64,000 nucleotides of DNA from Umezawaea sp036375055. GTDB taxonomy: Bacteria; Actinomycetota; Actinomycetes; Mycobacteriales; Pseudonocardiaceae. The notes below the pieces were generated by a model that saw nothing but the letters and a program-made list of their open reading frames with translations, did no database searches and was not told the origin of the DNA. This document shows positions 52,256 through 61,009 of this stretch, one piece after another. Numbering within the stretch: the stretch's first letter is position 1; every line of letters begins with the position of its first letter. Where the stretch lies: contig NZ_DASUSQ010000010.1 in assembly GCF_036375055.1 (NCBI RefSeq), forward strand, positions 1-64,000, written 5' to 3'. The position numbers and the translations under genes were made by a program.

Positions 52256-52996
52256 TCATCCTTCTTCCAGCAGGTTCCGCAACCTCTCCAGCGACTGGGC
52301 CAGCAGGCGGGAGACGTGCATCTGCGAGACGCCGACGGTGCGGGCGATCTCGGTCTGCGTCTTGTCCTCGAAGAACCGCAGGATCACGATGCGGCGCTCG
52401 CGCTTGGGCAGGCCGCGCAGCATGGGGTTGAGGGCGTGGTGGAGTTCGGCGATCTCCAGTTCGTGGTCGTCCGCCTGGAGCTGGTCGTCCAGCTCCTCGT
52501 CCGGCAGGTCGTCCAGGGAGAGCAGGTGGTACGCGCTGCCGGCGTGCAGTCCCTCGTAGACGTCCTCGACGCTGACGCCGAGGTGCCGGGCGACCTCGCT
52601 CGGGGTCGGCGCGCGGCCCAGCAGCTCACCGAGCTCGGCTCGGGCGGCGTCGATGGCGAGGCACAGCTCCTTCAGCTTGCGCGGCACGCGGACGGTCCAG
52701 CACAGGTCGCGGAAGTAGCGGCGGATCTCGCCGGTGATGGTCGGCACGGCGAACGCCAGGAACTCGATGCCGCGGCCGACGTCGAACCGGTCCACCGCGT
52801 GGATCAGGCCGACCGCCGCGACCTGCCGCAGGTCCTCGGGGTTCTCGCCGCGGTCGGCGAAGCGGTCGGCGATGTGGTCGGCGACCGGCAGGTGGGAGGT
52901 GACGAGCAGGTCGCGCAGCTCCTGGAACCTCGGTCGTTCCGGGTCGGTCTTGGCGAGTTCGCGGAACACCGGTTCCATGGCGGGGTACTGGATCAT
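52256..52996 (-). CDS. sigF: Stress sigma factor SigF/SigB type
   Basis: 246-aa sigma-70 group 3 factor with regions 2 (SHLPVADHIADRFADRGENPEDL and FLAFAVPTITGEIRRYFRD), 3 (GRAPTPSEVARHLGVSVEDV) and 4 (GLPKRERRIVILRFFEDKTQ, then IARTVGVSQMHVSRLL). The order usfX-sigF and the length match M. tuberculosis, where SigF controls stationary-phase and envelope stress genes. The ATG overlaps the anti-sigma stop (ATGA), so the two are made together. Confidence 0.93.
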   Translation of the reverse strand: MIQYPAMEPVFRELAKTDPERPRFQELRDLLVTSHLPVADHIADRFADRGENPEDLRQVAAVGLIHAVDRFDVGRGIEFLAFAVPTITGEIRRYFRDLCWTVRVPRKLKELCLAIDAARAELGELLGRAPTPSEVARHLGVSVEDVYEGLHAGSAYHLLSLDDLPDEELDDQLQADDHELEIAELHHALNPMLRGLPKRERRIVILRFFEDKTQTEIARTVGVSQMHVSRLLAQSLERLRNLLEEG

Positions 52997-53397
52997 CGCA
53001 ACGCCGCTTCCCGCCGCCGCAGCTCGATGTGCAGCACGCCGTCCGCGTCGACCATCGTGGACGCCGAGTCGGCGAGCGAACTGATCACGCGCCAGCAGAA
53101 CGACGTCGTCTTCGGCACCCAGGTGCTGGGCGAGGACACCTGCGCGCGGAACAGCAGCACGTGGTGCTCGACGGCGAAGTGGCACGTGAGCCGGGCGCCC
53201 TCGGCGGCCCGGCGGATGAGCAGCGAGCAGGCTTCGTCGACCGCCAGCACGAGCTCGGCGACGATGTCGGCGTCGAACGCCGCTCGATCCGCCATGCCCG
53301 CCGTGACGATCCGGATGCTGGGGAGATGAGCGGGCCCCGCCGGGACGCGGACGTCGAGGTCCGACGTCGTGGCGGGGCCCTGCTCCTGTGCGTTCAT
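52993..53397 (-). CDS. rsbW: UsfX/RsbW-type anti-sigma factor
   Basis: 134-aa protein in the position of UsfX (RsbW), which binds and blocks SigF. The fold is that of GHKL kinases (DADIVAELVLAVDEACSLLI), but the N-box Asn and the usual His are replaced (SLLIRRA) and no DxGxG motif is visible. M. tuberculosis UsfX has a similar LAVDEVCTRLIRS segment. ATP binding and kinase activity are therefore doubtful. The ATG at 53397 shares one base with the stop of the preceding small gene (TGATG). Confidence 0.87.
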   Translation of the reverse strand: MNAQEQGPATTSDLDVRVPAGPAHLPSIRIVTAGMADRAAFDADIVAELVLAVDEACSLLIRRAAEGARLTCHFAVEHHVLLFRAQVSSPSTWVPKTTSFCWRVISSLADSASTMVDADGVLHIELRRREAALR

Positions 53398-53654
53398 CAC
53401 GCCATGTGCTGTCCGTCGTCGGCGCGGTGCTCTCTGGGCCCGCCCGCGGTGGGCGATCCCGGTCCGCCCAGGACGCCGGGTCCGGTGCGGTCGTGCGCGA
53501 CGACGTCGGGCACCGTCGTGGTCGGGTTCACCTCGTCGGTCCGCTCGCCGGGTCGGTTGGACGTCACGACGCCGTCGTGCGGGGTGTCCTCCGCGGTGTG
53601 CTCGACGGTGCTCGCCGGGCCCCGGACGCCGACCGACTTCTCGATGGTGGTCAC
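53397..53654 (-). CDS. Small leading gene of the usfX-sigF operon
   Basis: 85-aa Thr/Pro/Gly/His-rich protein beginning MTTIEKSVGVRGPASTVEHT, predicted disordered, with no known family. It is supported by a perfect AGGAGG five bases before its GTG, by TGATG coupling to the anti-sigma gene and by a SigF-type promoter 39 bases upstream. M. tuberculosis has no such gene directly before usfX. It could act as an accessory regulator of UsfX, or only set the translation level of the operon. Confidence 0.7.
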   Translation of the reverse strand: MTTIEKSVGVRGPASTVEHTAEDTPHDGVVTSNRPGERTDEVNPTTTVPDVVAHDRTGPGVLGGPGSPTAGGPREHRADDGQHMA

Positions 53655-53692
53655 CAGAACCTCCTGGGGATTCGGTTGCCGTCGGGAGCGGA

Positions 53693-53717
53693 GTACCCAG
53701 AGGTTCGACGTCTACAC
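53693..53717 (-). promoter_or_regulatory. SigF-type promoter of the usfX-sigF operon
   Basis: On the minus strand GTGT (53714-53717), 15 bases, GGGTAC (53693-53698), close to the mycobacterial/Bacillus SigF-SigB consensus GTTT-N15-GGGTAT. M. tuberculosis usfX-sigF is autoregulated from such a promoter, so the same loop is likely here. Confidence 0.65.
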
Positions 53718-53907
53718 ATCGACCTGATCAGGTCCACACAGGACGTGACGACCCAGTCGTGGCAGGCCCGAGGTGTTGTCACGGAGCGTGAGCGGATTCT
53801 GTCGGTCGCGAAGGGTCTGGACCACGGTCGGCCGGTGGCGACCACGACGCCCGCTGTCGCACGGTCGGGCGACACCGCCGGGTGCTGCCGGCGGGCAAGG
53901 TGGACGG

Positions 53908-54843
53908 GTGGAACCGATCGAGGTCCTGGGAGTGGTGGCGCACCCCGGCGGGGTGCTGGTGCGGCGGCCGGAGCTGAGCGTCGGTGTGGTGCGGGCGGTG
54001 GCCAGACCGACCGGGCTCACGCTGGAACTGCTCTCGCGCGTCGCACGGGAGGTCGCGGTCCGGCCCCCGGTGGCGCCGCGGCACCTGCTGCCCGCCTACG
54101 ACGAAGGCCTCGACCTGCGGGTGGGGTGGCTCGGGCCGGACGATCGGGCGCGGTGGGAGTACGTGGTGTCCGAGACGCGCTCGACCTCGCCCACCGCTCC
54201 CGCCGTCCACCGCGGCGTCTACCTGCTGCCGCCGCTGTTCGACGAGGTGTCGCTGGTGCTGGCCTGGCCGGAGATCGGCTTTCCGGAGGCGGTGCTCCCG
54301 CTGCCCCTGCCGTCGCGGGCACTGGTGGCGGCGGCGGGCACGTCCGTCTGGGACGGGCCGCGGGTCGGCGTGCCCGTGGCGGAGGAGTTCGAGCGCCACC
54401 TCGCCGACGCCGGTCCGCTCGACCTGGCGGTCGAGGAGGGCGTGGCCGTGGCGGCGCCCGTCGTGCTGCACGGTTCCGCCGACGCGGTCGTCGTGCTCGC
54501 CGGCGTGACGGTCGTCGGTCCGGTGCTGACCCTGGACGTGCTGAGCATCGCGCGGGGCACCACGGCGGTCGCCGTCGGCCTGCGCGCCTTCCCCGGAACC
54601 GGTCCGCCGCCGCGCGAGGAGGGCGCGAGCGTGCGGGCGTCCGTCGCCGAGGTGCGCGGCCGGGGCGCTCACCTGCTCCGACCCCACGGCGGCTCCGTCG
54701 GCGGTGGGAGCGGGCCGGGCCGGTTCCACGACCGCAGCACCTTCGTCGTGACCCGGCCCGACGGCGGTGTGCTCGACCTGCTGGTCTCCTGGCCGCTCGC
54801 CGGTCTCGCCGAGGTCCGGGCACGGGTGCCGCTGCGGGGGTAG
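53908..54843 (+). CDS. Uncharacterised 311-aa protein
   Basis: Soluble protein starting VEPIEVLGVVAHPGGVLVRR. The middle has Pro/Leu-rich beta-like segments (RGVYLLPPLFDEVSLVLAWPEIGF). The C-terminal half (VEEGVAVAAPVVLHGS, then GVTVVGPVLTLDVLSI) looks like a beta-sandwich and ends VRARVPLRG. I do not recognise the family. A weak RBS (AAGGTGG) precedes the GTG. The region upstream (53718-53907) carries no other gene. It converges with the PHP gene, four bases apart. Confidence 0.65.
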   Translation: MEPIEVLGVVAHPGGVLVRRPELSVGVVRAVARPTGLTLELLSRVAREVAVRPPVAPRHLLPAYDEGLDLRVGWLGPDDRARWEYVVSETRSTSPTAPAVHRGVYLLPPLFDEVSLVLAWPEIGFPEAVLPLPLPSRALVAAAGTSVWDGPRVGVPVAEEFERHLADAGPLDLAVEEGVAVAAPVVLHGSADAVVVLAGVTVVGPVLTLDVLSIARGTTAVAVGLRAFPGTGPPPREEGASVRASVAEVRGRGAHLLRPHGGSVGGGSGPGRFHDRSTFVVTRPDGGVLDLLVSWPLAGLAEVRARVPLRG

Positions 54844-54847
54844 CGGG

Positions 54848-55837
54848 TCAGCGGGCCAGCAGGTCGGCGGCCGACCGCGTGTTGATCACGCGGTCGGCGG
54901 TGACGCCGTTGGCCTCGGCGCGCTCGCAGCCGTGGACGAGCCAGTCGAGCTGGCCGGGGGCGTGGGCGTCGCTGTCGACGGCGAAGTCGCAGCCGGTGGC
55001 GACCGCGAGTCGCAGGAGGCGCGTCGGCGGGTCGCGGCGTTCGGGGCGGGAGTTGATCTCGACCGCCGTGCCGTGCTCGCGGCACGCCTCGAAGACCGCG
55101 TCGGCGTCGAACGTGGACTCGGGACGGCCCTTGCCGACCACGAGCCTGCCGGTGCAGTGGCCCAGGACGTCGACGTGCGGGTTCGCCACGGCCGTCAGGA
55201 GGCGCTCGGTCATCTCCGGCTCCGGCATCCGCAGCTTCGAGTGCACGCTGGCGACCACGACGTCGACCCGCTCCAGCAGCTCGTCGGTCTGGTCCAGCGA
55301 GCCGTCGTCGAGGACGTCCACCTCGATGCCGGTGAGGACGAGGAACGGCGCCAGCTCCACGTTCAGCTCGGCCACGACCTCCAGCTGCCTGCGCAGCCGG
55401 TCGGCGGTCAGGCCGTTCGCCACGGTCAGCCTCGGCGAGTGGTCGGTCAGCGCCACCCACTCGTGACCGAGGTCGCGGGCCGCCTCGGCCATCTCGCGGA
55501 TCGGGCTGCCGCCGTCCGACCAGTCGGAGTGGGTGTGGCAGTCGCCCTTCAGCGCCGCGCGCAGCTCGTGGCCGCCGGACACCGGCTCGGGAGCGCCGAC
55601 CTTGGCGAGGTAGGCGGGTTCCCGGCCCTCCACGGCGTCCACGATCACGCTCGCGGTGGCCTTGCCGATGCCGGTCAGGTCGGTCAGCGTGCCCGCGGCG
55701 ACCCGGCGGTCCACCTCACCGGCGGGGAGCCCGGCGACGATGTCCGCGGCCCGGCGGAACGCCCGCACCCGGTAGGTGGGTTCGCCCGCGCGTTCGAGCC
55801 GGAACGCGACCTGACGCAGTGCCCGGAGGGGATCCAC
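54848..55837 (-). CDS. PHP-domain protein with helix-hairpin-helix (PolX-like)
   Basis: 329-aa protein. The N-terminal region resembles the 8-kDa/HhH part of family X polymerases (AFRLERAGEPTYRVRAFRRAA, LTDLTGIGKATASVIVDAV). The PHP metallo-hydrolase domain follows, with DCHTHSDWSDGG, TDHSPRL, VVVASVHSKLRM, GHCTGR and DSDAHAP supplying the metal ligands. Similar stand-alone proteins may be phosphoesterases or nucleases in DNA repair. The polymerase domain is absent. GTG 55837 was chosen to start at VDPLRALRQVAF, as in relatives. Confidence 0.87.
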   Translation of the reverse strand: MDPLRALRQVAFRLERAGEPTYRVRAFRRAADIVAGLPAGEVDRRVAAGTLTDLTGIGKATASVIVDAVEGREPAYLAKVGAPEPVSGGHELRAALKGDCHTHSDWSDGGSPIREMAEAARDLGHEWVALTDHSPRLTVANGLTADRLRRQLEVVAELNVELAPFLVLTGIEVDVLDDGSLDQTDELLERVDVVVASVHSKLRMPEPEMTERLLTAVANPHVDVLGHCTGRLVVGKGRPESTFDADAVFEACREHGTAVEINSRPERRDPPTRLLRLAVATGCDFAVDSDAHAPGQLDWLVHGCERAEANGVTADRVINTRSAADLLAR

Positions 55838-55908
55838 ACCCCCAGTGTCCACCCGTTCGGCGGCAGGGCGCACCCGTCGCGGGCAACACGCCCGAAACGT
55901 GCGAGCGG

Positions 55909-55914
55909 GACAAT
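55909..55914 (+). promoter_or_regulatory. Possible -10 box of the methyltransferase gene
   Basis: GACAAT lies six bases before the GTG at 55921, with no RBS, consistent with leaderless transcription. Confidence 0.35.
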
Positions 55915-55920
55915 CGGTCC

Positions 55921-56751
55921 GTGGGACCGTCCGAGCTGCTGGAGTCGTCGACCGTCGCGGCGTTCGACCTGTCGGCGCGCGGGCACGACCGCTTCGCCGT
56001 CGACAGCTCCCCCGCCATGGGCGCGGTCCTCGTGCAGCGCGCGGGGCTGCGGGACGGCGAGCACGTCCTGGAGGTCCGCTGCGGCCGGGGCTCGACGCTG
56101 CTGGCCGCGCTGGACGCGGTGGGGGAGAACGGCTCGGTGATGGGCGTCGACCACCGGCCCGGCATGGTGCAGCTCGCGGGCGCCCGCGTCCGCGCCCGGC
56201 ACTGGAACGGGTCGGACGTGCGCCTGGACGACGCCGGGAAGCCGAACTTCCAGCCGGGCTCCTTCGACGTCGTGCTGGCCGACCTGATGATCGTCCAGCT
56301 GTCCGACCCGGCTGCGGCGCTGCGCCACTACGCGACCCTGCTGCGGCCCGCGGGGCGGATCGCGTTCAGCACCGTCGCCGCGCCCGACCCCGCCTTCACC
56401 CGCGCACTCGCCGCGATCGGCCGCTTCGCCCCGGAGGTGGGCGCGCGGCGCGGACCGTTCCACGACGAGGCGTCGATCCGCGGGTTCGTCACCGGGCACG
56501 GGTACGAGCGGGTGGTGATCACCGAGGACGTGCGGGAGATCAGGTTCCGCGATCCGGAGCACTGGCTGGAGTGGGTGTGGGCGAACGGGGGCCGCGACCT
56601 GCTGGCCCGCGTGCCCGCCGGGCACCTGCCCCGCGCGCGGGCCGCGGCCTTCGCCGAGATCGAGGCGGCGCGGTCGTCCGAAGGCGACCTGGTGCTCGCC
56701 ACGGAGGTCCGCTTCACCGTGGCGGAACCGAGAAGTCCCGCCCACGTCTGA
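55921..56751 (+). CDS. Class I SAM-dependent methyltransferase
   Basis: 276-aa protein with a Rossmann-type SAM-binding domain. Motif I is VLEVRCGRGSTLL, where the usual GxGxG is changed to CGRGS; motif II is VMGVDHRPGMVQLA; and SFDVVLADLMIVQLSDPAAALRH is the motif IV/V region. The C-terminal half fits ubiE/O-methyltransferase-like enzymes. The substrate is unknown. It is followed by a TetR gene on the same strand after 130 bp. Confidence 0.82.
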   Translation: MGPSELLESSTVAAFDLSARGHDRFAVDSSPAMGAVLVQRAGLRDGEHVLEVRCGRGSTLLAALDAVGENGSVMGVDHRPGMVQLAGARVRARHWNGSDVRLDDAGKPNFQPGSFDVVLADLMIVQLSDPAAALRHYATLLRPAGRIAFSTVAAPDPAFTRALAAIGRFAPEVGARRGPFHDEASIRGFVTGHGYERVVITEDVREIRFRDPEHWLEWVWANGGRDLLARVPAGHLPRARAAAFAEIEAARSSEGDLVLATEVRFTVAEPRSPAHV

Positions 56752-56881
56752 CGTCGTCGGCCACGCGCCGGGATCCACTCGGGACGACCGCTCCGTCTCC
56801 TGTGGCCGCGCCAGGCCTTCTGAATCGAACGTGCTGGTGAAACCGTTGCCGTGCCGCGACGAGTGGACCAGGATGGCCGCC

Positions 56882-57535
56882 ATGCCCCCACGCACACCCG
56901 TGCACCAGGTCGCGTCGAGACGCAAGCGCAGCAAGGGCGACCTGACGTCGCAGGCGATCCTCGACACCGCGGAGCGGCTGCTGGAGTCCCGGTCGCTCGA
57001 CGAGATCGCGGTCGACGAGCTGACGTCGGGCGCGGGCGTGTCCCGGTCCACGTTCTACTTCCACTTCGAGTCGCGCGAGGCCGTGCTGCACGCGCTGTCC
57101 GAACAGGTCGCCGTCGAGCTGCACGGGTGCGCGGGCCTGTGGCTGCGGCGCGGAAGCGAGCCGCCGGAGGACGCGATCCGCCGGGCTCTCACCGCCACGG
57201 TCGCGCTGTGGCGCCACCACGGCCCGGTGCTGCGCGCCGCCATGCGCGCCCGCGACGTGAACCCCCGGATGCAGGAGTTCTGGTCCGACGTCGGCCGCCG
57301 CTTCGTCGACGCCGCGGCCGAGCAGATCGAGCGCGAACGCGCGGCCGGGGTCGCCCTGCCGGGACCGCCGGACGCGCGGTCGCTGGTGACCGTCCTGGAG
57401 CACATGAACGAGCAGGCCTGCTACGCGCAGTCGCTGTCCCGCCGTTCGCCGGTGCGGGACCGCAGGCTCGTCGACACGCTGACGACGGTCTGGCTGCGGT
57501 CGGTCTACGGCACCGCGTCAGCGCGGGGTCGGTAG
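56882..57535 (+). CDS. TetR-family regulator
   Basis: 217-aa TetR regulator. The N-terminal HTH is ILDTAERLLESRSLDEIAVDELTSGAGVSRSTFYFHFESRE, written here only by its ends: ILDTAERLL at residue 22 or so and STFYFHFESRE near 50. The ligand domain has RALTATVALWRHHGPVLRAA and resembles EthR-like mycobacterial repressors. ATG 56882 has AGG nine bases upstream; ATG 56873 is three codons earlier. The target may be the upstream methyltransferase or the regulator itself. Confidence 0.85.
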   Translation: MPPRTPVHQVASRRKRSKGDLTSQAILDTAERLLESRSLDEIAVDELTSGAGVSRSTFYFHFESREAVLHALSEQVAVELHGCAGLWLRRGSEPPEDAIRRALTATVALWRHHGPVLRAAMRARDVNPRMQEFWSDVGRRFVDAAAEQIERERAAGVALPGPPDARSLVTVLEHMNEQACYAQSLSRRSPVRDRRLVDTLTTVWLRSVYGTASARGR

Positions 57536-57716
57536 GGACGTCGTCCACCGGAGCGCCGGGAACGCAGGCACCGGCCCGGTCACGCACGTCGAGCCGCGCA
57601 CCACCGCCCGGTGCGCGGGAAGCGCGGTGTCCGGCGCGCGGTGCCCTCCACGCCGTCGACGCTCGTGGTCCCGTCCGTGGAACGCTGTGCTCAGAAGGGT
57701 TTTGCCCCACGAGGGA

Positions 57717-58220
57717 TCACGGGACCAGTTTGCCCGGTGGTCGGAGAACGTCCGCCAGCCGCGCGAGCGCGCGTTCCACGCCGCAGGCGATCTCCTTGCT
57801 GCCGAACAGCTTGACCAGCACCCCGCGCACCGCCGACGCGGGCTCCTGGACGGACCGCGGCCGCACCAGCGTTCCCCCGCCCGACGGCTCCAGCTCGACC
57901 CGGAACACCGTGCTGGCCGCGAACACGGGTGCGGGCTCGCCGTCCACGCGTTCGGCGAGGTGCCGCCACGCCACGACCAGGGGTCTGCGGTGCTCGACCA
58001 CCTCGGCGTCGACCTCGGACGGCCGCTCGCCCCACCGGCCGTGCCCGCGCCACCGCTGGCCGCACCCGCTGCCCGAGATGATGTCGACGCCCTCGGTGGG
58101 GCTGAGCCGCTCCGGAGCGCGTTCCGGCCTGGACACGAGGCGCCACACGCGTTCCGGCGACGCGGCCACCCGCCCGCTGCGCACGACTTCGATCACCGGC
58201 CTCACCGCCTCGGCGACCAT
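57717..58220 (-). CDS. SRPBCC-family protein (polyketide cyclase-like)
   Basis: 167-aa START/SRPBCC-fold protein: VVRSGRVAASPERVWRLVSR at the N-terminus, VVEHRRPLVVAWRHL, and the long C-terminal helix (VLVKLFGSKEIACGVERALARLADVL). Such proteins bind hydrophobic ligands; a specific role cannot be given. It is divergent from the LuxR-type regulator. The 180-bp gap before it (57536-57716) shows no gene. Confidence 0.85.
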   Translation of the reverse strand: MVAEAVRPVIEVVRSGRVAASPERVWRLVSRPERAPERLSPTEGVDIISGSGCGQRWRGHGRWGERPSEVDAEVVEHRRPLVVAWRHLAERVDGEPAPVFAASTVFRVELEPSGGGTLVRPRSVQEPASAVRGVLVKLFGSKEIACGVERALARLADVLRPPGKLVP

Positions 58221-58232
58221 CGTACGAGGCCG

Positions 58233-58238
58233 TAGGGT
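58233..58238 (+). promoter_or_regulatory. Possible -10 box of the LAL regulator gene
   Basis: TAGGGT lies 38 bases before the GTG at 58277, which has its own GGGAGG, so this mRNA would carry a normal leader. Confidence 0.35.
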
Positions 58239-58276
58239 GTGAGTGCCCGTCAGCGGAGCTGGGAGGTGTCGTCGTC

Positions 58277-61009
58277 GTGCCGTCGATCTTCGGTCGGGAA
58301 GCCGAGCTGGCGGTGCTGCTCGACGCCGTCGACCGGGTGCCCGCGACCGGCGTGATCGCCGTGCTGGTGTCCGGCGAGGCGGGCATCGGGAAGTCCAGCC
58401 TGCTCGGCGCGGCCGTCCGCAGGCTGCGCGAGGACGGCCGCCGCGTGCTCGTGGCGGAGTCGGACGACCTCGGCCGCCGCATCCCCTACGCCGCGCTGAC
58501 CAGCGCGCTGCGCGCGGCGGACGACCTGCCCGCCGAGCTGGACGAGGTGCGGCGGGCCGCGCTGGCGGCGATGGACCTGACCGAACCGAGCACGTTCGGC
58601 CGCTCGTGCGAGCTGGTGGAGCGGCTGCTGGTGGGCTCGGGACCGGTCACGCTGGTGCTGGACGACCTGGACCACGTGGACGACGACTCGCTCTCCCTGC
58701 TCGCCGTGGTGCTGCGCAGGCTGTCGTCCGCGCCGCTGGCGGTGCTGGCCGCCGCGCGCTCCCACGACCGCTCGGACCTCGTGGACCGCCTCGACCGGCA
58801 CGCCGAGGTGCGCGCGCTCGCGCTGGAACCGCTGTCGGACGACGACATCGGCCACGTCGTCGAGGAGGTGCTGGACTCGCCCGTGGACGAGGCGCTCGCG
58901 CGGGAGGTCCGGCAGCGCGCGGACGGCAACCCGTTCTTCGCCACGGAGATCGCGAGGTCGTTGCGGGAACTGGACTTCGTCGCGATCGACGGCGACACCG
59001 CGCGGCTGACCGCGGCGCCGGACGACATCCGGCTCACCCGCGCGGACGCCGTGCTGCGCCGGGTCGCGCCGCTCGAACCGGACACCCGCGCGGTGGCGAG
59101 GGCGGTGTCGATCCTGCGGCGCGTGCGGTTGGACCAGATCGGCCTGCTGGCCACCGTGGCGTCCCTGCCGGGCGCGACGGTGGCGCGGGCGTTCGACGAC
59201 CTGCTGCGCGCGCACGTCCTGGTGCGCGACGACGACCGCGGCTACCGCTTCTCCCACGAGCTGGTCGGCGAGGCGCTGTACCAGGAGGTCGGTCCGGCGC
59301 AACGGCGTCGGCTGCACGGACTGGTCGGCGCGCGGCTGCTGGCCGACCGGGAGAGGGGCCTGCCGGTCGACCTCGTGCGGCTCGCGTGGCACCTGGCCGA
59401 GTCCGCGGACCCCGGTGACGAGGTGGCCGTGCGGGTGCTGACCGAGGCGGCGGCCCTGGCCCGCGCGACGGCACCGGAGACGGCGGCCTCGCTGTGCGAG
59501 CGCGCCCTGCCGCTGGTGCCCGCGGGCTCACCGCGGCACGCCGAACTGCTGGCGCTGCGGTGCCGGGTGCTCGCGCGGGCGTCGCGGCCCGCGGCGGCGG
59601 TCGAACCGGGACTGGCCGCGCTCGCCGCGCTGCCCGCCGGTCCGGACCGCGACCGGGTCACGACCGCCGTCCTCTCCAGCCTGTTCGCCGTCGGCAGGCT
59701 GGACGAGGCGCTGGCGCTCGCCGACGACGAGATCCGCGCGGGAGCCGCGGCGCCCGCGATCCTGGCGCAGCGGGCGCTGCTGCTGGTGTTCACCGGCCGC
59801 TACGACGACGCGCTGGCCGAGAGCGAGCGGATCGAGGCGCTGCCCGCGTTCGCGCCTGCCGAGGGCGTGGTCGTGTTCGAGCAGCTGGCGATGGTGGCGT
59901 CCATGCTGTTCCAGCACGAGAAGACGGTGGAGTACGCGAACCGCGCGCTGCGGGCCAGCGACGGCCAGCCGGTGCTGGAGCTCCAGGCGCTCGCGGTGTG
60001 CGCGTCGACGGCGGCCCTGTCCGGGCTGGTGCACGACGCGGACTGGCGGCTGCGCCGCGCCGAGCTGCTGGTGGACGACATCGGCGAGACGGCGTTCCGC
60101 GGCGAGCTCCAGGTCACCGGGGTCGCGCTCGACTGGCTCGGCGGCCGGTGGGACGCGTGCGTCGACCGGCTGGGGAGCGCCACCGCGGAGCTGGGCACCC
60201 GGCAGGAGCTGATGCTGCTGGAGGGCGTGCGGGCGATCGAGCTGGAGATCAGGACGTGGCGCGGTGAACTCGACCTCGCCGCCCGGCTGGCGGCCACGGC
60301 CCCACCGGTCAGCCCGACCATGTCGCGGCTCTACGCGATGGCGCTCGCCGGGTACCTGGCCGCGCGCGGCGACGTCGACGGCGCCCGGCACGTGGTCGAG
60401 ACGGCCGTGGACGCGCTCGGCAAGGCCGCCTACAGCTGCGTGCTGCTCGGCCGGATGATGGAGATCGACCTGGCGCGCGGCGACGCCGACGGCGCCCGGC
60501 GGGTGCTGGACCGCTTCCGGGAGGTCTCCGAACTGCGCGGCGCGCCGTGGACGCGGACGACGTTCCTGCGCGTCACGGGAACGGTCGAGCGGGACGCCGA
60601 CCTGCTGCGCGGCGCCGTGGACGAGGCGGCCACGGGCGGGCTGGAGTTCGAGAAGGCCCGCGCGCAGCTCGCGCTCGGCCTGGTCGACGGCGCCGCGGTG
60701 GACGACCTGACCGAGGCGTACACGACGTTCCAGCGGCTCGGCGTGCACGGCCCGCGCAGGCGGGCGGGCGCGCGGCTGCGCGAGCTGGGCGCGAAGGTGC
60801 CGAGGGCGCGGACCAGGGCGCCGGGCCTGCTGACCCCGGCCGAGGACAACGTGGCCAGGCTGGTGCAGCAGGGGATGCGCAACCGCGACATCGCCGCCGC
60901 GCTGCACTACAGCCCCCGGACGGTCGAGGTCTACCTGTCGCGGGTCTTCGGCAAGCTGCGCGTCTCCTCCCGCCTCGAACTCGCCCGCGTCCTGGACGCG
61001 ATGCCTTAG
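58277..61009 (+). CDS. LAL-type LuxR-family regulator with AAA domain
   Basis: 910-aa large ATP-binding LuxR regulator. The N-terminal AAA/NACHT-like ATPase has Walker A GEAGIGKSSLLG (near residue 32) and Walker B TLVLDDLDHVDDDS. The middle consists of TPR-like helical repeats. The C-terminal LuxR HTH (about 840-905) reads LTPAEDNVARLVQQGMRNRD, then PRTVEVYLSRVFGKL. LAL proteins often activate secondary-metabolite or sugar-use genes. GTG 58277 follows GGGAGG by ten bases. The next gene starts one base after its stop. Confidence 0.92.
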   Translation: MPSIFGREAELAVLLDAVDRVPATGVIAVLVSGEAGIGKSSLLGAAVRRLREDGRRVLVAESDDLGRRIPYAALTSALRAADDLPAELDEVRRAALAAMDLTEPSTFGRSCELVERLLVGSGPVTLVLDDLDHVDDDSLSLLAVVLRRLSSAPLAVLAAARSHDRSDLVDRLDRHAEVRALALEPLSDDDIGHVVEEVLDSPVDEALAREVRQRADGNPFFATEIARSLRELDFVAIDGDTARLTAAPDDIRLTRADAVLRRVAPLEPDTRAVARAVSILRRVRLDQIGLLATVASLPGATVARAFDDLLRAHVLVRDDDRGYRFSHELVGEALYQEVGPAQRRRLHGLVGARLLADRERGLPVDLVRLAWHLAESADPGDEVAVRVLTEAAALARATAPETAASLCERALPLVPAGSPRHAELLALRCRVLARASRPAAAVEPGLAALAALPAGPDRDRVTTAVLSSLFAVGRLDEALALADDEIRAGAAAPAILAQRALLLVFTGRYDDALAESERIEALPAFAPAEGVVVFEQLAMVASMLFQHEKTVEYANRALRASDGQPVLELQALAVCASTAALSGLVHDADWRLRRAELLVDDIGETAFRGELQVTGVALDWLGGRWDACVDRLGSATAELGTRQELMLLEGVRAIELEIRTWRGELDLAARLAATAPPVSPTMSRLYAMALAGYLAARGDVDGARHVVETAVDALGKAAYSCVLLGRMMEIDLARGDADGARRVLDRFREVSELRGAPWTRTTFLRVTGTVERDADLLRGAVDEAATGGLEFEKARAQLALGLVDGAAVDDLTEAYTTFQRLGVHGPRRRAGARLRELGAKVPRARTRAPGLLTPAEDNVARLVQQGMRNRDIAAALHYSPRTVEVYLSRVFGKLRVSSRLELARVLDAMP

